A stretch of 64,000 bases of DNA from Phanerochaete sordida (GCA_019973155.2 BPQB01000026.1:253001-317000); one strand, 5' to 3'. Shown: positions 35,484 through 47,149, counted from the first letter of the stretch. Made by a program: numbers and translations. The notes: generated from the letters alone by a model not told the origin.

Positions 35484-35992
35484 GGTCCGTTTTTGATTCG
35501 GCGCGGGCAGCGGCCGGTTTTGCTGAGGAATTCATGATGTAGCTTGCATTCAACTCGACATCCATCGAGCCCACCCTGTATATTTGACCAAATATGTGCT
35601 ATGACAAGATGTAGCAGACACAGTTTTGAGGTGTATTATATGCAGTTGTACGAAGAGCATATGGTGTTCTAGCCGACGTTGTGAAATAAGCCCGTTTGGC
35701 CGCCCAAGTGTGCGAAACCAGGGGTACTCAAAGTTTTCATGGAACTTGGCAGTTTATAGGAAGACATCCTGCAACCTTTGATGCCATCCCTGCGCAACTG
35801 CTCGAAGGACGAAAAAATAGAATTAAAATGCGAGTAAGCGGTAAACGGTATATCCGGAGACCCGAGCGCTGCGCGGGCGCTCCGTACTTGGCAGCTTGGT
35901 TCTGGACGTCATCCGACTCTGTCGTACGTACCTGCTCGATATGTTGAATACGACGCTCACTATCCTTTGCACGACTGCAGGAACGCTGAACG
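35484..35992. other. intergenic region, nothing recognised
   Basis: About 500 bp of AT-richer sequence between copy 4 and the PPR gene; presumably the PPR promoter. No exon or repeat was identified. Confidence 0.4.
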
Positions 35993-38305
35993 ATGCTGGC
36001 CCCAATCCACACTCATGTGTGGGCGCCACGTCATCTTCAGACCGCGTTCCGCCCCGTGGGCCGGATGTGGGCGGCGCAGGTCGTTGAGCCACGCCTGCAC
36101 TCGACGGGCCCCGGTGCGTCACGAATACGACATACACACGCAGATCGCTCGGATACCAGTCATGGAGAGAAAGCTCTTGCCGGCCCAGCTGCGGGCCGCA
36201 CGCGTAGTTCCCGGGACTTGCCAGTGGAAGCGCCTCCGCACCTGTCCCAACCACCTCATGTCGTCAAACAGTCCCGCCAACGACAGGAAGGGCAATTCCT
36301 GCTCGAGCGTTGCCGGACGCTACGCAATCTACTCTGGGCTGCCACGAAAGGCGGTGACTTCGAGCCGTTCGCGGATTGCTGGAAGCGACTTCGCCCGGAC
36401 CTACTGGCCGTATTGGCCTCGCCAGGCGCGATGGCCGAGATGCACCACGCGTCTTTGGCGACCAGTCGGCTCAGGGACAGCTACAGCGAGCTTCCCGAAA
36501 ATGTGCTCGACGCAATCGACGATTTCCTCGCGCATCTCGCCGCCCTTGGGTCTGACCTCACTGCGAAGACACGTATCGAGTACCTCATCGAACGCGGCGA
36601 CCTTGATTCGGCCCTCAAGTTTTCATCTCGAATCGCCAATGTTATGGTGGCGCTCAACGCCAAGAACGATTCCTCGGCAGACCCGCCTGTACCTGCCGGC
36701 TCTACCCCCTCGAGACCAGCCAACGGCCCACGTGAATTCGGCCTGAAGCCACCGTTGACAGCACACATTATCACGATCTGCATCATGAAGGGGACTTTGC
36801 GCCCTCTTCTGCAACATGACCTCACATACGCCGCGACCGGCTTCCGCTTTGAGGAACTCAAAGTCGCAGTGGCAGCCAACGCAGAGCAATTCAAGCTGTC
36901 GAGAGAACAACACTTAACCTGGGCGGGACGGTGTCGCACTCTGGGTATCGTGGCGCTGCCGTGGGATGCCTTCCAAACCTACATTTCTACCGAATTTTTC
37001 CGGCCAGGGCGCATGGACGCTGTGCAACTCGCCCGCAGCATCATGCAGGAGCTCGAGGACGCCGAGCCGTGTATCGTTGTTGGGAACCCCCGCTCTGACG
37101 CCGAGCGCGACGCGGTCTATCTCTCTGAGGCGCACTGGGCATCCCTTGCGCAAAGGCTCATCCAGTCCGGCGACGCCGACGTCGCCACGGCGCTCTGCGA
37201 GGCACTGGAGCGGGTCGTCGGACACACGCCGCCTCGCGTTCAGGCCGCGCTCATCGAAGGCTTTGCTTCCGCACAGCAGTTCAACCGTGTGCGCGACTGC
37301 TGGACGATGTACAGCAACCGGCCGGGGGCGTCCGATGCGGTTGTCTACAGGGCGTACATCGACGCACTATTTCGCGAAGGACGCTCCGAGGATGCCTTGG
37401 ACGCGCTCGAACGGTTCGCCGCCGAGGCTGCCCCGGACGCCACCTCCGTCTTCAACGTAGTGCTCGACTGGCTCGTGAGGGAGGCGCGCGTCGACGAAGC
37501 GCACGCGATGCTCAAGCGCATGGAGGACACTGGCCCTGCTCCCGACACGGCGTCGTACAACGCGTTCCTGCGTGGCAACACCGACTACGACGCAATCACG
37601 GGCGTCCTGCGCGCCATGGACGAACGCGACGTCCCCGCCGACGCCGAAACCGCGGCGCTTCTGCTGGCCGCGTGTCACCCGACGCCCGACCGCGCGCCGG
37701 CATTCGCACTGGATCGCCTCAAGAAGGCACAGCCCGTCGACTTGGCCGCGTGCGAAGACATCCTGCGGCGCCTGACGCAGCTCGACGACGACGCAGCGTT
37801 CGACGCGGCGCGCGCGCTCCTCGCGCGCATGCGGACGTACGGCGGCGCGCTCGCGCCGACGCTGGACACGTACGTCACCGTGCTCAGCGGCGTCGAGCGC
37901 CGGACATGGCACGACTCTGCCGCAGCGGGGCGCCACCGGCTCGCACTCATGGGGGGCATCAACTGGCGGCGGTTCCCTGCGGAGGAGTGGGAGGCGGGCA
38001 TCAAGCACCTCATCCGCGCGTGCTGCGTTAACCCTGGGCCGGACGCGATGCAGCACGCAATGGGCTACTACCGCGAGTACATCCGTGCGCGGGGCAACAC
38101 GCGTCCGCCCGACTGGATCATCTGGGGCACGCTCATGAGCGAGCTCCTGCGGCGGAAGCAGTACGCCGAGGTGGCGTGGATGATGGACGACATCGACAAG
38201 ACGGATCTCTCCCCTAGCTTGCAGGCGTTGCTCGCAGAGGCGGAGCGCAGCGTAAAAGGAAGGAAGCAAAGTAGAGCAACTGATGAGGAAAAACGAGACG
38301 TGTGA
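35993..38305 (+). CDS. mitochondrial pentatricopeptide-repeat protein
   Basis: A single open frame of 770 residues. The N-terminus is Arg-rich and free of acidic residues for about 30 positions (WAPRHLQTAFRPVGRMW) and contains RLHST, consistent with a mitochondrial presequence. The second half is built of paired helices with the PPR rhythm: VVYRAYIDALFREGRSEDAL, SVFNVVLDWLVREARVDEAH with LKRMEDTGPAPDTASYNAFL, and TLDTYVTVLSGV. PPR proteins bind organellar RNA in a sequence-guided way and act in processing, stability or translation. The RNA target cannot be told from sequence. No intron is needed, unusual among its neighbours. Confidence 0.88.
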   Translation: MLAPIHTHVWAPRHLQTAFRPVGRMWAAQVVEPRLHSTGPGASRIRHTHADRSDTSHGEKALAGPAAGRTRSSRDLPVEAPPHLSQPPHVVKQSRQRQEGQFLLERCRTLRNLLWAATKGGDFEPFADCWKRLRPDLLAVLASPGAMAEMHHASLATSRLRDSYSELPENVLDAIDDFLAHLAALGSDLTAKTRIEYLIERGDLDSALKFSSRIANVMVALNAKNDSSADPPVPAGSTPSRPANGPREFGLKPPLTAHIITICIMKGTLRPLLQHDLTYAATGFRFEELKVAVAANAEQFKLSREQHLTWAGRCRTLGIVALPWDAFQTYISTEFFRPGRMDAVQLARSIMQELEDAEPCIVVGNPRSDAERDAVYLSEAHWASLAQRLIQSGDADVATALCEALERVVGHTPPRVQAALIEGFASAQQFNRVRDCWTMYSNRPGASDAVVYRAYIDALFREGRSEDALDALERFAAEAAPDATSVFNVVLDWLVREARVDEAHAMLKRMEDTGPAPDTASYNAFLRGNTDYDAITGVLRAMDERDVPADAETAALLLAACHPTPDRAPAFALDRLKKAQPVDLAACEDILRRLTQLDDDAAFDAARALLARMRTYGGALAPTLDTYVTVLSGVERRTWHDSAAAGRHRLALMGGINWRRFPAEEWEAGIKHLIRACCVNPGPDAMQHAMGYYREYIRARGNTRPPDWIIWGTLMSELLRRKQYAEVAWMMDDIDKTDLSPSLQALLAEAERSVKGRKQSRATDEEKRDV

Positions 38306-38594
38306 CCTCAGAAGGCACGGGACCGCGCGATGCGTAGGGAACGTCGTGACAACGGCAGCGCATGTAGCGCTCCATCTGTTTCCAGATCTACACAATCTAT
38401 GTCAATAACAGAATAATCATCTCTTCGATGACCCCAGCCCCAGCTCCATGTCCTCGGACGCGCTTGGCTTGATGTTGTCGAGGGGTATTGGCTCATTCAC
38501 CTCACTCGATGTGCGCGATTCGTTTCTGGGAGGACTATAAACCATCCCGGTCTGACTATTGGAAGCAATAGGACTTACAGGTGCACAATGGTCG

Positions 38595-40210
38595 TCAGCA
38601 TATTTCCCGTTTTGTTGTCTGCGGTTCTCGCACGGCGAGAGCTTCGACGACGTGAACTTGGCACAATAGACTGAGCCCTACGAGAAGCAACATGAGTGGA
38701 CATTTGTCAAACAGCAGAGATATTCGCATACCCTTTCTGGCTAGCCTCGCTCATACCCAAGAGGGTGGAGACAGCTGATGAGGATACAACGACGCTAGTA
38801 GACGCCCATGTGAGCCTGCGGGCATACGGCTCTGATAGATGTCTCACCTGATGGTGGAACCTACAACAGCAGATGTGAGTATAATCGCCGCGGGCGAGTT
38901 TTAGGCCATCAACTGACCTGGAGCAAATAGTATAATATTCATGATGGCTGGCGTCGCAGCGTTATTTGCATCGCATCAGCATTCAATAGCACAGGGCACT
39001 TACGATTGAGATCAAGGCAGTATAACACCTGGTACAAGTCAGATGATGTAATAAATGGACAAGTCGAGCTGCTCACCGCGATAGGAATACAAGTGAGGAG
39101 GGCGACGAAAGCGTAAGTGACGCCTTGTGTCGCCAGAGTGGACCACAGCGGGGATGTCCTAGAGAGTTCGACCCTTCGCATGCCGGACACGGTCAGGAGC
39201 AGGATCGAAAGATCCCACAGTATGGCTGTAAAAGGCGGTCGTTAGCCCACGGTGGAAGTGGAGACGCGGCAGATTGAACGAACTGAATGCCAGGAACGCG
39301 ACGAGTGGCGCGCGAGCGGCGTCGGCATCCAAGACGCATGTCTCGAGTTCCGGTACCCAGCGGCCCTGAACTCCTGCGATGCCCACTGTCATGCCAATCA
39401 GCGTGAGCCCGGGTAGATGTGAGAGAATGAACGTACAAATCATGGCGTAGGTCAGGTGAGCAACACACACGCTACGGAGCGTCCAGGATACAGACGGCTT
39501 GTCCCTCCACAGCACGATGCTACGGGTATGTCGCATGTATAAGTATTCGCAGAAATTCGGGATGCAGCAATACGAGCACTCACGCGCGTAAAGCAAGGTT
39601 ACCGCTGGACGCAGCAAGAGCAAGGTCGTCCATGACCTGAACAGTGACCCGGGGTGAGACGAACATCTATGCTGCGATACACGGACGCATACCGAGACAA
39701 CTCGCATCAAGCCTAGTAGAATGCGTATTAGCGGGATGGAAAGCATCAAGAGGGTCGTTGTACCTATCCCAGCACAACTGGTGAACGGCGAGAGTTTCGC
39801 TCTGCCTGCTGTCACTCTGCAAGGTCGACTTGTGAGAGACCCAGTCGCAGATAGGAAGACATAATACCCACATAGCAATTAAGGAAATAAGATGCGCATA
39901 GCGTGCAGTCAAATAGCAAACCTAGAACATCGTGAATACCGAACATGCATTCGGTGGAAACCCTGAGCCTGAACGACTTACATGCGCCACTTGGAATTTA
40001 ATCCTGCGTGTCACGAGTCCAGATTCGACCTTTCGCAGAGACAGAACGATGTACCAGCTTTTGAAGGAAGCATTAGAACCTCATGTATTCACGACATGTG
40101 TGACGTGAAGTCATAACTCACCCATAAAAGCCGAGCGAGAAGACGGTTGCCAAGTCAAAGACGAAGGAGGTCAAGGCAAGTACTTCTGGACTCCGCCAGT
40201 CGACCATCAT
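38595..40210 (-). CDS. multi-exon seven-TM-type membrane protein
   Basis: Start MMVDWRSPEVLALTSFVFDL at 40210. Later exons carry VCYLTARYAHLISLIAMW, then hydrophobic segments LTYAMICTFILSHLPGLTLI, then ILWDLSILLLTVSGMRRVEL with YAFVALLTCIPI. They end in a polar tail (SQKGLSLLCQVHVVEALAV) with stop at 38597-38595. About ten short exons are needed; the four nearest the 3' end splice cleanly (CLDLN joins PIMNIILFAP, then GSTIR, then VVVSSSAVSTLLG). Number and spacing of hydrophobic segments, and the short cytoplasmic tail, match the large basidiomycete family of uncharacterised seven-helix proteins (DUF6533-like, inference). Ligand and signalling partner are unknown. Exact exon ends in the middle are uncertain. 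Confidence 0.7.
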
Positions 40211-41092
40211 GCGCCGTGCTCCTGTTCCTGGGCCCGTAAGCGGCCGGGTGACGATGCCGGCCCAGCACTGAGCAACAGGAGCCCGGAAAGTTGAGGTTCG
40301 GCGGCGTGCCTCACGAGGAGGAGCGCGAGCGTTGCAGGGCCGCGGAAGCTTCGAGGCGAAGATGGCGGTCGACAACAAACCCGCGACCCCTGGCATCACT
40401 CGCCGGCGAAAGACCTCTCAGGCACGAGGAACAGACCTCTCTAGTTTGGCGGGAGATCAAAGCAACCGGCCCCGCGAAGCGAAGTCTAACGGAAGCCAAA
40501 ACGGTTGCAGCCGCTTGTTCCCGCACAAGACGTCAACGTTTCAACGGCGACCGACCATAACCATAGAGCGAGGATGGGCCGCCTTGCACTACTTGCTGAC
40601 GAAAGTGGCCTTTCTCCCGGATGGATATCGCGTTTTCATATTTGCAGAGTCGACTCTGAGATGACGAGAAGAAATTCAGGAGAAAATGCAACAAGCGCCA
40701 AGGCGGAGCGACCATCCACCGTCGGTTCAATCCACGCTCAGGGAATACTTGAACTTGAGGGTACAGACATAACAGAGAAAGTCGTATCACCTTACTATGA
40801 TACGAATTTAATTTGCAGGGGGAAGCATCGTACATAACTTAGAATGTGAAGATCGGAAGGGTGCAGGCCGACGCCGAAGAACGGAAGGCTTAGGTGGAGC
40901 AGTTGAAGCTAAAGGAGTGCGGCGAGATTACAGAAGATCTCAACGGGACAAATCCACTGAATGAAAGTACACTAGGGCTCGCGTGTCCATAGGTCCGTGC
41001 AAAACTCTAAGTCCGTCCGGCTGAGGTAAATACGGGCGAGGGGGGAGAGGTCGCAAGGGGTAACTGCATCCGGAGCGGACGAAGCCAGAGGC
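40211..41092. other. intergenic region, no supported gene
   Basis: About 880 bp upstream of the seven-TM gene and downstream of hydrophobin 1. Open frames at 40332-40837 lack motifs. Confidence 0.4.
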
Positions 41093-41528
41093 TTAGAGGA
41101 AGATGCAGCCAATGCTGATGAGTCCGCCCTGTATCGCGAGGTCAGCCAAATACCCAAGACCCGGTAGCACGTACGTACCAGGGCGTCGTTCTCGCAGCAG
41201 ACGGGGCTGGCCTCGCAGATGGGGGCAACGTTCTGGCTGTCGCCGGTGTTCATCGGAGTGCATTGGAATCCGAAGAACGAGTCCGGGTTGTGCTGATGAC
41301 CGAGAGCGCTGACGAGGGTCTTCGCCGTCTCAGTGTTGGACTACAGACGAAAGTCTTGGTCAGCTCGGGCTCTGCGCGAACGGCGTTCCTGGTACCCACC
41401 TGCTCGTACTGGACACAGCACTGCATGCCTCCGGTGTCGCAAGAGTCGCGCTTCGCCATGGAAGCGGGCGAGGCCGCGGAGAGGAGAGGGAGGGCAAGGA
41501 GGGTGGCGGCGATGAGGCGGGAGAACAT
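41093..41528 (-). CDS. class I hydrophobin 1
   Basis: Exons 41528-41400, 41340-41179, 41128-41093; 327 nt, 108 residues. Signal peptide MFSRLIAATLLALPLLSAA. The eight-cysteine hydrophobin pattern is complete: C in CDTGGMQCC supplies C1-C3, then FGFQC (C4), PICEA (C5), VCCEN (C6-C7) and IGCIFL (C8). Hydrophobins self-assemble at air-water interfaces and coat aerial hyphae and fruit bodies. Three exons with a tiny last exon encoding GGLISIGCIFL is the same layout as the two hydrophobins nearby. Confidence 0.97.
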
Positions 41529-41618
41529 GTTGTGCGACGAGAGGGTGAAGCAGGTAGAGGCAGTAGAGCACTAAGTAGCTGGAGGCGACTTGATGGAGTG
41601 TAGAGACTCAAAGGTCCC

Positions 41619-41624
41619 TTTATA
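41619..41624 (-). promoter_or_regulatory. TATA box of hydrophobin 1
   Basis: TATAAA on the minus strand, 91 nt upstream of the ATG, a spacing shared with the other hydrophobins here. Confidence 0.65.
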
Positions 41625-43257
41625 TCTGCTGGAGTAGGGAGCGACCAAGGCCTCCTGTAATCGCTGTATGAGACAACCGCGTCATGGGTCTTCGAGCCTC
41701 AGGCTGCATTGGACGTACCCAACGTGACCATGGCGGGCCTGTCACCGCCGCCAGCCCAACATCCGAGAAGGGCCGCAGCGCCGCAAGACAATACGTACAT
41801 GCCTGTGTTTCGTGCTGCTGGTGGACCGAGCGCGCTAAGTTGGCGACCGAGTCCTGTCGATAGCGCCCTGTGCGACTGGTCAGCGTACCTTGTAGAGACC
41901 ATGTGTGCGCAGGGCAAAACTCTGTAACAAAGCCCCTCCCTGCCTCGGGAGTTGAATACGGATCAATGTGGTCTCGGAAGTCCAGACCTTTGAAGGGTGT
42001 CCGATGTGTCTTCGGCGGGCTCGAAACGCCGTTCGAACGTCGTTGAACGCATGGCCACACGTTACGTCCGTAAGAGCCTGTGGAAGAAATGTTGAGCATC
42101 TCACAGCTTCTTTCCGTAAGTACATACCGTAGGGGACCAACCGAGACTGTCCACCGACTGCCCGTGCCCAAGCTGCTCTCGGGCGGCAATTTCGTACAGC
42201 AGCGTAGGGGCATCCCGAGACATCAATGCGGCTTCGACGGGATTGCCGTACAGCTTGACGGAATGCTACAATTAGGTAGCGCACGTTCGGAGACTTCGAG
42301 GTCGGTCTCTCTGTGGCCAACGATCCAGGCGCCCAGGTGATCTGGCTGTTGAAGTGACCCCAGGGTTGACCTGCAACGAAGGAGGGCCCAGCTCAGACGG
42401 GCATCAAACGCCACGAAACGGCACAATGATTCACCTGTGCGGAAAGCGTAACCAAGGGCCCTTGCCTTCCGGGCTCCCATCCGAGACAAGCCTACGTCAC
42501 GACGTCCGCTGATGCCGCGGCACCGGTCGACATCGTCCTGGGCTCTGAATGAAGACCTGCGTAAGCAAGAGCATCACTGAATCCATACCTGACGCGCTGC
42601 CAGTGGCATCAACGGCTAACGCAGAGGAAAATCGAGCTTTTCAGCTATCTTCGGAAGATGCGCCGACGCGAAGCCACTCTCGCTACTACAGCACCGCCGC
42701 GTCGGCACCTTCGCGGGATGTCTGGCTACCCGAGACTGTCGTGCACGTCGCATGCGTCGTCCTTGCAGCATGACAACAGCCTGAGCCGCGGTAGCAGGCA
42801 GCCCTGCCACCTTCGGGTATCCGGACGCCGCCCTGGGTTGCCAGGAACATCTCGGGACAATCGGTGAAGGGTGTTCATGTGCCTGTTGGAGCCGGTAAGC
42901 TTATTCTGACAGGCAGCGTGAAGTAGTGCAGGCCGTACCTGGCGTCGAGGCACTTCGACGACTAAGTGATCCATCCGAGTGGTAATATTCCTCTTGCCCG
43001 CGCTCAATACTCGAGTAGTAGAACGCAGTTCTGAGCGAAGTTCGGCATGGTCTTGGTGCCAAGTGGTACGGCGGGCTGAGCGGCCCCGTCTCAGAATCCA
43101 GGCACGCCAAAATGCGGAAAACAGCACACCCTTGCCTGGGTCTCGGTACAGATGGTGCGGCACGTTGTTGTGTACCGAACGGCGGCAGCGGCGGGAGACA
43201 TAGGGGAGTGCAGAAAGGCTTGGTCTTGAGTACTGCAAACGAGTGAGCAGATGAAGG
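41625..43257. other. intergenic region between hydrophobins 1 and 2
   Basis: 1.6 kb between divergently transcribed hydrophobins. Antisense frames at 41620-42320 and 42726-43314 have no recognisable domain. I see no repeat or RNA gene. It probably holds regulatory sequence for both genes. Confidence 0.4.
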
Positions 43258-43265
43258 TATAAAAG
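43258..43265 (+). promoter_or_regulatory. TATA box of hydrophobin 2
   Basis: TATAAAAG, 77 nt upstream of the ATG. Confidence 0.7.
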
Positions 43266-43334
43266 ATAGGCTACCAATTGTGGACAGACTTACAGTCCAC
43301 AGCGACCGTGCCACTCCACCGAATTCCTCTCGCG

Positions 43335-43883
43335 ATGTTCACTCGTCTCTCCGTCGTCTCCTGCGCTCTTGCCATGACCATTGCAGCTACGGCTAGCCCC
43401 CACGGCGGAGACTGGGGCAGCTGCAAGGAGCCTACGACCACCACGGTCACTGCGCTGTCGACTGTCACCGCCACCGTCACGACGACGTCCACGGCGGCGG
43501 TCTCGACTGCGACGTCGATTACTATCGACCAGTGCAACACGGGCAGCATCCAGTGCTGCAACTCTGTCACTCACGTGAGTTGGTTGTCCGTCGCAAGCGA
43601 GGATTGGCTGACTTACCCCGGCTGTCTAGTCCAACTCGACCTTCGGCCAGGCCGTCACCAGCCTCCTCGGCGTGAACGCGACCCACCCGAACACGCTGAT
43701 GGGCATGAACTGCTCGCCGATGGACTCCAACAGCACGGAGCCCATTTGCGAGGCTTCTCCAATTTGCTGTGAGAACAACGCACATGTAAGTCTGCCGTTA
43801 TTATTGTAAGATAGTCCCTCACCGAACGCTCTTCCCTGCAGGGTTCCTTGATTTCTATCGGCTGCATCATCATTGAGATGTAA
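43335..43883 (+). CDS. class I hydrophobin 2 with a Thr-rich N-terminal linker
   Basis: Exons 43335-43574, 43630-43785, 43842-43883; 438 nt, 145 residues. Signal peptide MFTRLSVVSCALAMTIAATA, then about 45 residues dominated by Thr, Val, Ser and Ala (TTTTVTALSTVTATVTTTST), then the hydrophobin core. The core reads DQCNTGSIQCCNSVTH, GMNCSPM, PICEASPICCENNAH and ISIGCIIIEM, giving all eight cysteines. N-glycosylation sequons NST and NAT are present in the loop. The Thr-rich spacer is a likely O-mannosylation region (inference). A surface-active secreted protein. Confidence 0.97.
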
Positions 43884-45440
43884 GCGGGTTAGCCCTCGGC
43901 GTCGACAACCTCGAGAGATACCCAAGTAAGCCGCCTCCACCTTCGAGCCCGGACGCCACTGACGTCCTGCGCCAGATGGACATACCACTCGCAAGTTGCT
44001 AGCTTATTATTTATTGCCTCGTCGCAGCTGTGCAGGAGTATTCCCTTCTCTTTGTGCTAAAGAGCTATTATACCTTCACCTGACAATGGTATCAGTCGCA
44101 TCGCATCCAATGGCCGAGTGTGAACTTACTGCCGGAAATGAATAAAGCCAATGAGCGCAGCGTGCCCGTTGACGTGAGGCTTCGTAATGCGCGCCGCAGT
44201 GACTCCGAGGAAGCTTGCGCGGTTGGCTAATGCGTGCCCGTCTTCCCACATCCGTTGTTCCGCTGTTCCAGGCTCGGTGGTCGCGGTCATTAGCCGTGAC
44301 TCACAGTTCCAGCCTCTGGCGAGTGTCCGCGGTGACTTGTACACTATGCTCAAGCTTCAAGCACGAGTCTCGATCGTCGACGATCCGCAGGCACAGGGTC
44401 TGTCGGCAAATAGCGCATGAGGGGAGATTGGATAGATGCGGCGACCAAGTCGAACTCACCACTCGCCGTCTTTCGGTCACAACGCAAGCCCGGTCGCGTT
44501 CTCAAAGCAGGTTGGAAGTGACCATGCTTGAAGGGAACATTTCAGGCGGTGAGGCAACATCTGGGGAGCTGACGGTGCCGAGCTCCTCGTCCGCGGCTCT
44601 AGACACAGGCTTCTAAGCTTCCCGCGATTCAATCCAGGCATGAGCCTCCTCAGGGCCGACGTGACCGGATTTGACAGTCGTGGATGCCTGGCAACTGCAT
44701 CCGATTAGTCCAGTCACTTAGGCTTCGTAAGGTGCGCACCTTTGGAACCTTTCCATTAACTCTGCCTGGAGTGCCGAAATGCCTGCTTCTGTGGCGTCGA
44801 ATCAGACAAATCGCCTGCGCGACTAGACTGCTCAAGGCGAGCATTGTTTCAGGGCTCCAACATCTCGCTGGAATTTGTCCGAGGGTTGTCGGCAGGCCTC
44901 GGGGAAATCATTTGGGCCTGAATAGAAGAGCAGTGAGCCAGCGATTCCTCAAAAATCTCCCATGAAAACGCATGGATTTGTCCGGAATGTGAGACGGGCG
45001 GGGGAGGCATGGCCGCGTCAGGTCCGGCTTACCTCCAACGAGCGCTCGCTGTAGGTTCTCCCATTGGCCTCGAGACTGCTTGCACAGTCGAGACGATGGC
45101 CAGTTCGTTCTTCTGGCCACGAGATCCCCGCCCACGTTCCATCCGCGACAGCACGGAAGGGCCCAGAGCAATAATGCATCGGCCGTACCGCACGAACGCG
45201 CGACGCGGTACTTTTATCGCAGATGGTCTGGTCTAGAAAGGAAGCCGTCAACCAGAGAATCCAGAGAACTGTCACTCCGCGCCGATATGATAGATTTGTG
45301 AACAGACCTGCCCACTATGCATACGCGCATTGAAGCAGACTTGGCAAATACAGGCCTCCAGAAGAAGACCTGCAAGCGGGAATGCAGCCATACGCTGTGA
45401 GATCTGAAAGAGTGTCTTGGCGTTAGACTCCGAGGGGTAG
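43884..45440. other. intergenic region between hydrophobins 2 and 3
   Basis: 1.5 kb without a supported gene, RNA or repeat. Short frames at 44187-44616 and 45009-45301 are featureless. Confidence 0.4.
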
Positions 45441-45447
45441 TATAAAT
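45441..45447 (+). promoter_or_regulatory. TATA box of hydrophobin 3
   Basis: TATAAAT, 78 nt upstream of the ATG, nearly the same spacing as hydrophobin 2. Confidence 0.68.
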
Positions 45448-45518
45448 GGTATGCGGACGCACCGTAGAGCGTCAGCTCAAGCAGCTAATCCCCAGGTCTT
45501 CAGAAACAGACGGCCACC

Positions 45519-46019
45519 ATGATCGCCCGCAGTGTCCTCACCTTCTGCTACGCTCTGCTGGCCCTCTCCGTTCTTGCGGTCGCCACCCCGTGGAACGTCC
45601 CGCCCCCGGTCACCGTCACCGTCACCGCAACGGCACCCGCAGCCACGGTCACTGAGGGAACGTGCAGCTCGGGCCCGGTTCAGTGCTGCAACTCGATCAC
45701 GAACGTGAGCTATCCGCAACATCGAGAATGGGGCGAACCAACTTTACTCACCTATCTAACCTGTAGTCGAACGATGCCTCTGTCACCTCCCTCCTCGGCT
45801 TGCTCGGAATTGTGCTTGAAGGTGTCACTAGCCTCATTGGGCTGGGCTGCTCGCCTATCAGTGTTGTCGGCGTCGGCGCCGGAAGTGCCTGCTCCTCCAA
45901 CGTCGTCTGCTGCGAGAACAACGCCGTCGTCAGTCTGTTGCGCTTCTATCATAGACCATTTGCTGACACGGTGTTAGGGTGGTCTCATTTCGATCGGCTG
46001 CATCCCCATTATCCTGTGA
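45519..46019 (+). CDS. class I hydrophobin 3
   Basis: Exons 45519-45704, 45767-45928, 45978-46019; 390 nt, 129 residues. Signal peptide ARSVLTFCYALLALSVLAVA, a short VTVTVTATAPAATVT spacer, then the eight-cysteine core: GTCSSGPVQCCNSITN, GLGCSPI, ACSSNVVCCENNAV and ISIGCIPIIL. The loop between C3 and C4 is long and hydrophobic (SLLGLLGIVLEGVTSLIGL), typical of class I rodlet formers. Intron 2 starts with GTCAGT. It is in tandem with hydrophobin 2. Confidence 0.97.
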
Positions 46020-46344
46020 GGCGGAGAAATCGAGGGCATTGTCAGTGGAAGGTTATCCGTCGCGTGCTTCGCAGCGTGCGCGAGAGTTTGGACCAAGCGT
46101 CTCGGAGATGATGAGAACGGGGAAGGATACGATTCTTTTGGATATTTGTAACACATCACTTCTATGAGATTCTGGACATGATTGTGGGAGAAGATGAGAT
46201 ATATTGTCGTGCGGCGAGATAGGACACTCACAAGTATCTTGAGTATGTCGCGGGTGCACGAGAATTGGGCAGCAAGCCCATGTATCTGCCATCGGCTGTC
46301 ATGATCCAAACTCGTTCAATGGATAATATTTTACCAACCTCGCT
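46020..46344. other. convergent 3' region
   Basis: 325 bp between hydrophobin 3 and the minus-strand GFA gene; both 3' UTRs. Nothing else is seen. Confidence 0.4.
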
Positions 46345-46873
46345 TTAATCAAGCCTTGCCGACCTATTCTCGTACCCTTCCCACTTGCCCAACGCATCGC
46401 CCACGTCGAGCATACGAGTTCCGTAGAACATATGCGCGCTTGGCTTCACGAAGTCCCACGCTTCGATGCGCCCCGCTGCGTCACGCTTCAGCTGGCCGCC
46501 CCATACACTCCAGCATCTCGTGTCAGAGTTGTACGAAGCTATGCTCGCGCCGCACGTCTTGCATCTACAGCGGGTTTTGTGCGGTTTATTCGGGATGATG
46601 TAGAAGTCGAGCTGCGACTCGTGAGGTTGTGCATGGCTCCACGTGAAGTCGGTGCCCCTAAAGTGCATCGTGTGTATGAACGGAGAGCCTGACGAGTTCG
46701 ATTCAGCGGGCCGCAGTGGCGATAAGCCGGACGCGTAAGTGCTCACCGCTCAATTTCTGACAGTTTGTGCAGTGACAATAAGCACTGAGAATAGGCCTCC
46801 CAGCTATGCTGTAGGATACGGACCCACACAGGCACGACCCTCGAATGGGCGCTGCGGGCGTGCCTAACGACAT
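46345..46873 (-). CDS. GFA / CENP-V-fold zinc protein
   Basis: Two exons, 46873-46747 and 46688-46345; 471 nt, 156 residues, starting MSLGTPAAPIRGSCLCGSV. Zinc ligands of the glutathione-dependent formaldehyde-activating (GFA) fold are present: CLCG, then CHCTNCQKLSGSP, and CRCKTCGASI. The C-terminal part AWDFVKPSAHMFYGTRMLDV, with GDALGKWEGYE, is a hallmark of the fungal branch. The founding member was proposed to join glutathione and formaldehyde, but most eukaryotic members have no proven reaction. It is probably cytosolic (no signal peptide). The intron removes 58 nt and restores the NCQKLSGSPF continuity. Confidence 0.88.
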
Positions 46874-47149
46874 GGCAGATCTTCGAGCACGTTTACTCCT
46901 CCGAGCCTCGAAGATGACGAGCGAACGCCGAACGGCAGATGAGAAGACTGAACAGGGTCGATATTCACCTGAGAATCAGCATTTTCAATACACAGTCGCC
47001 TATCGCGCTCTCACTCACGGAAGAAAGCCTCGGGTTCAATGCCGTCCTCATCATAACGAGGATCCGGGGGACAGCGTGGTTCAGCCGCGCGATTGCAACC
47101 ACCACCACGCTACCTAACTATGTGTGCTGACCTTCAAACGTCTTGACAT
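46874..47149. other. promoter region of the GFA gene
   Basis: 276 bp between the GFA start and tRNA-Val. No further feature is seen. Confidence 0.35.

Noticed and set aside
46345..46746. GFA-like protein as a truncated pseudogene
   Set aside because: The continuous frame lacks the N-terminal zinc ligands, but an upstream exon (46873-46747) supplies CLCG and CHCTNC and joins in frame.
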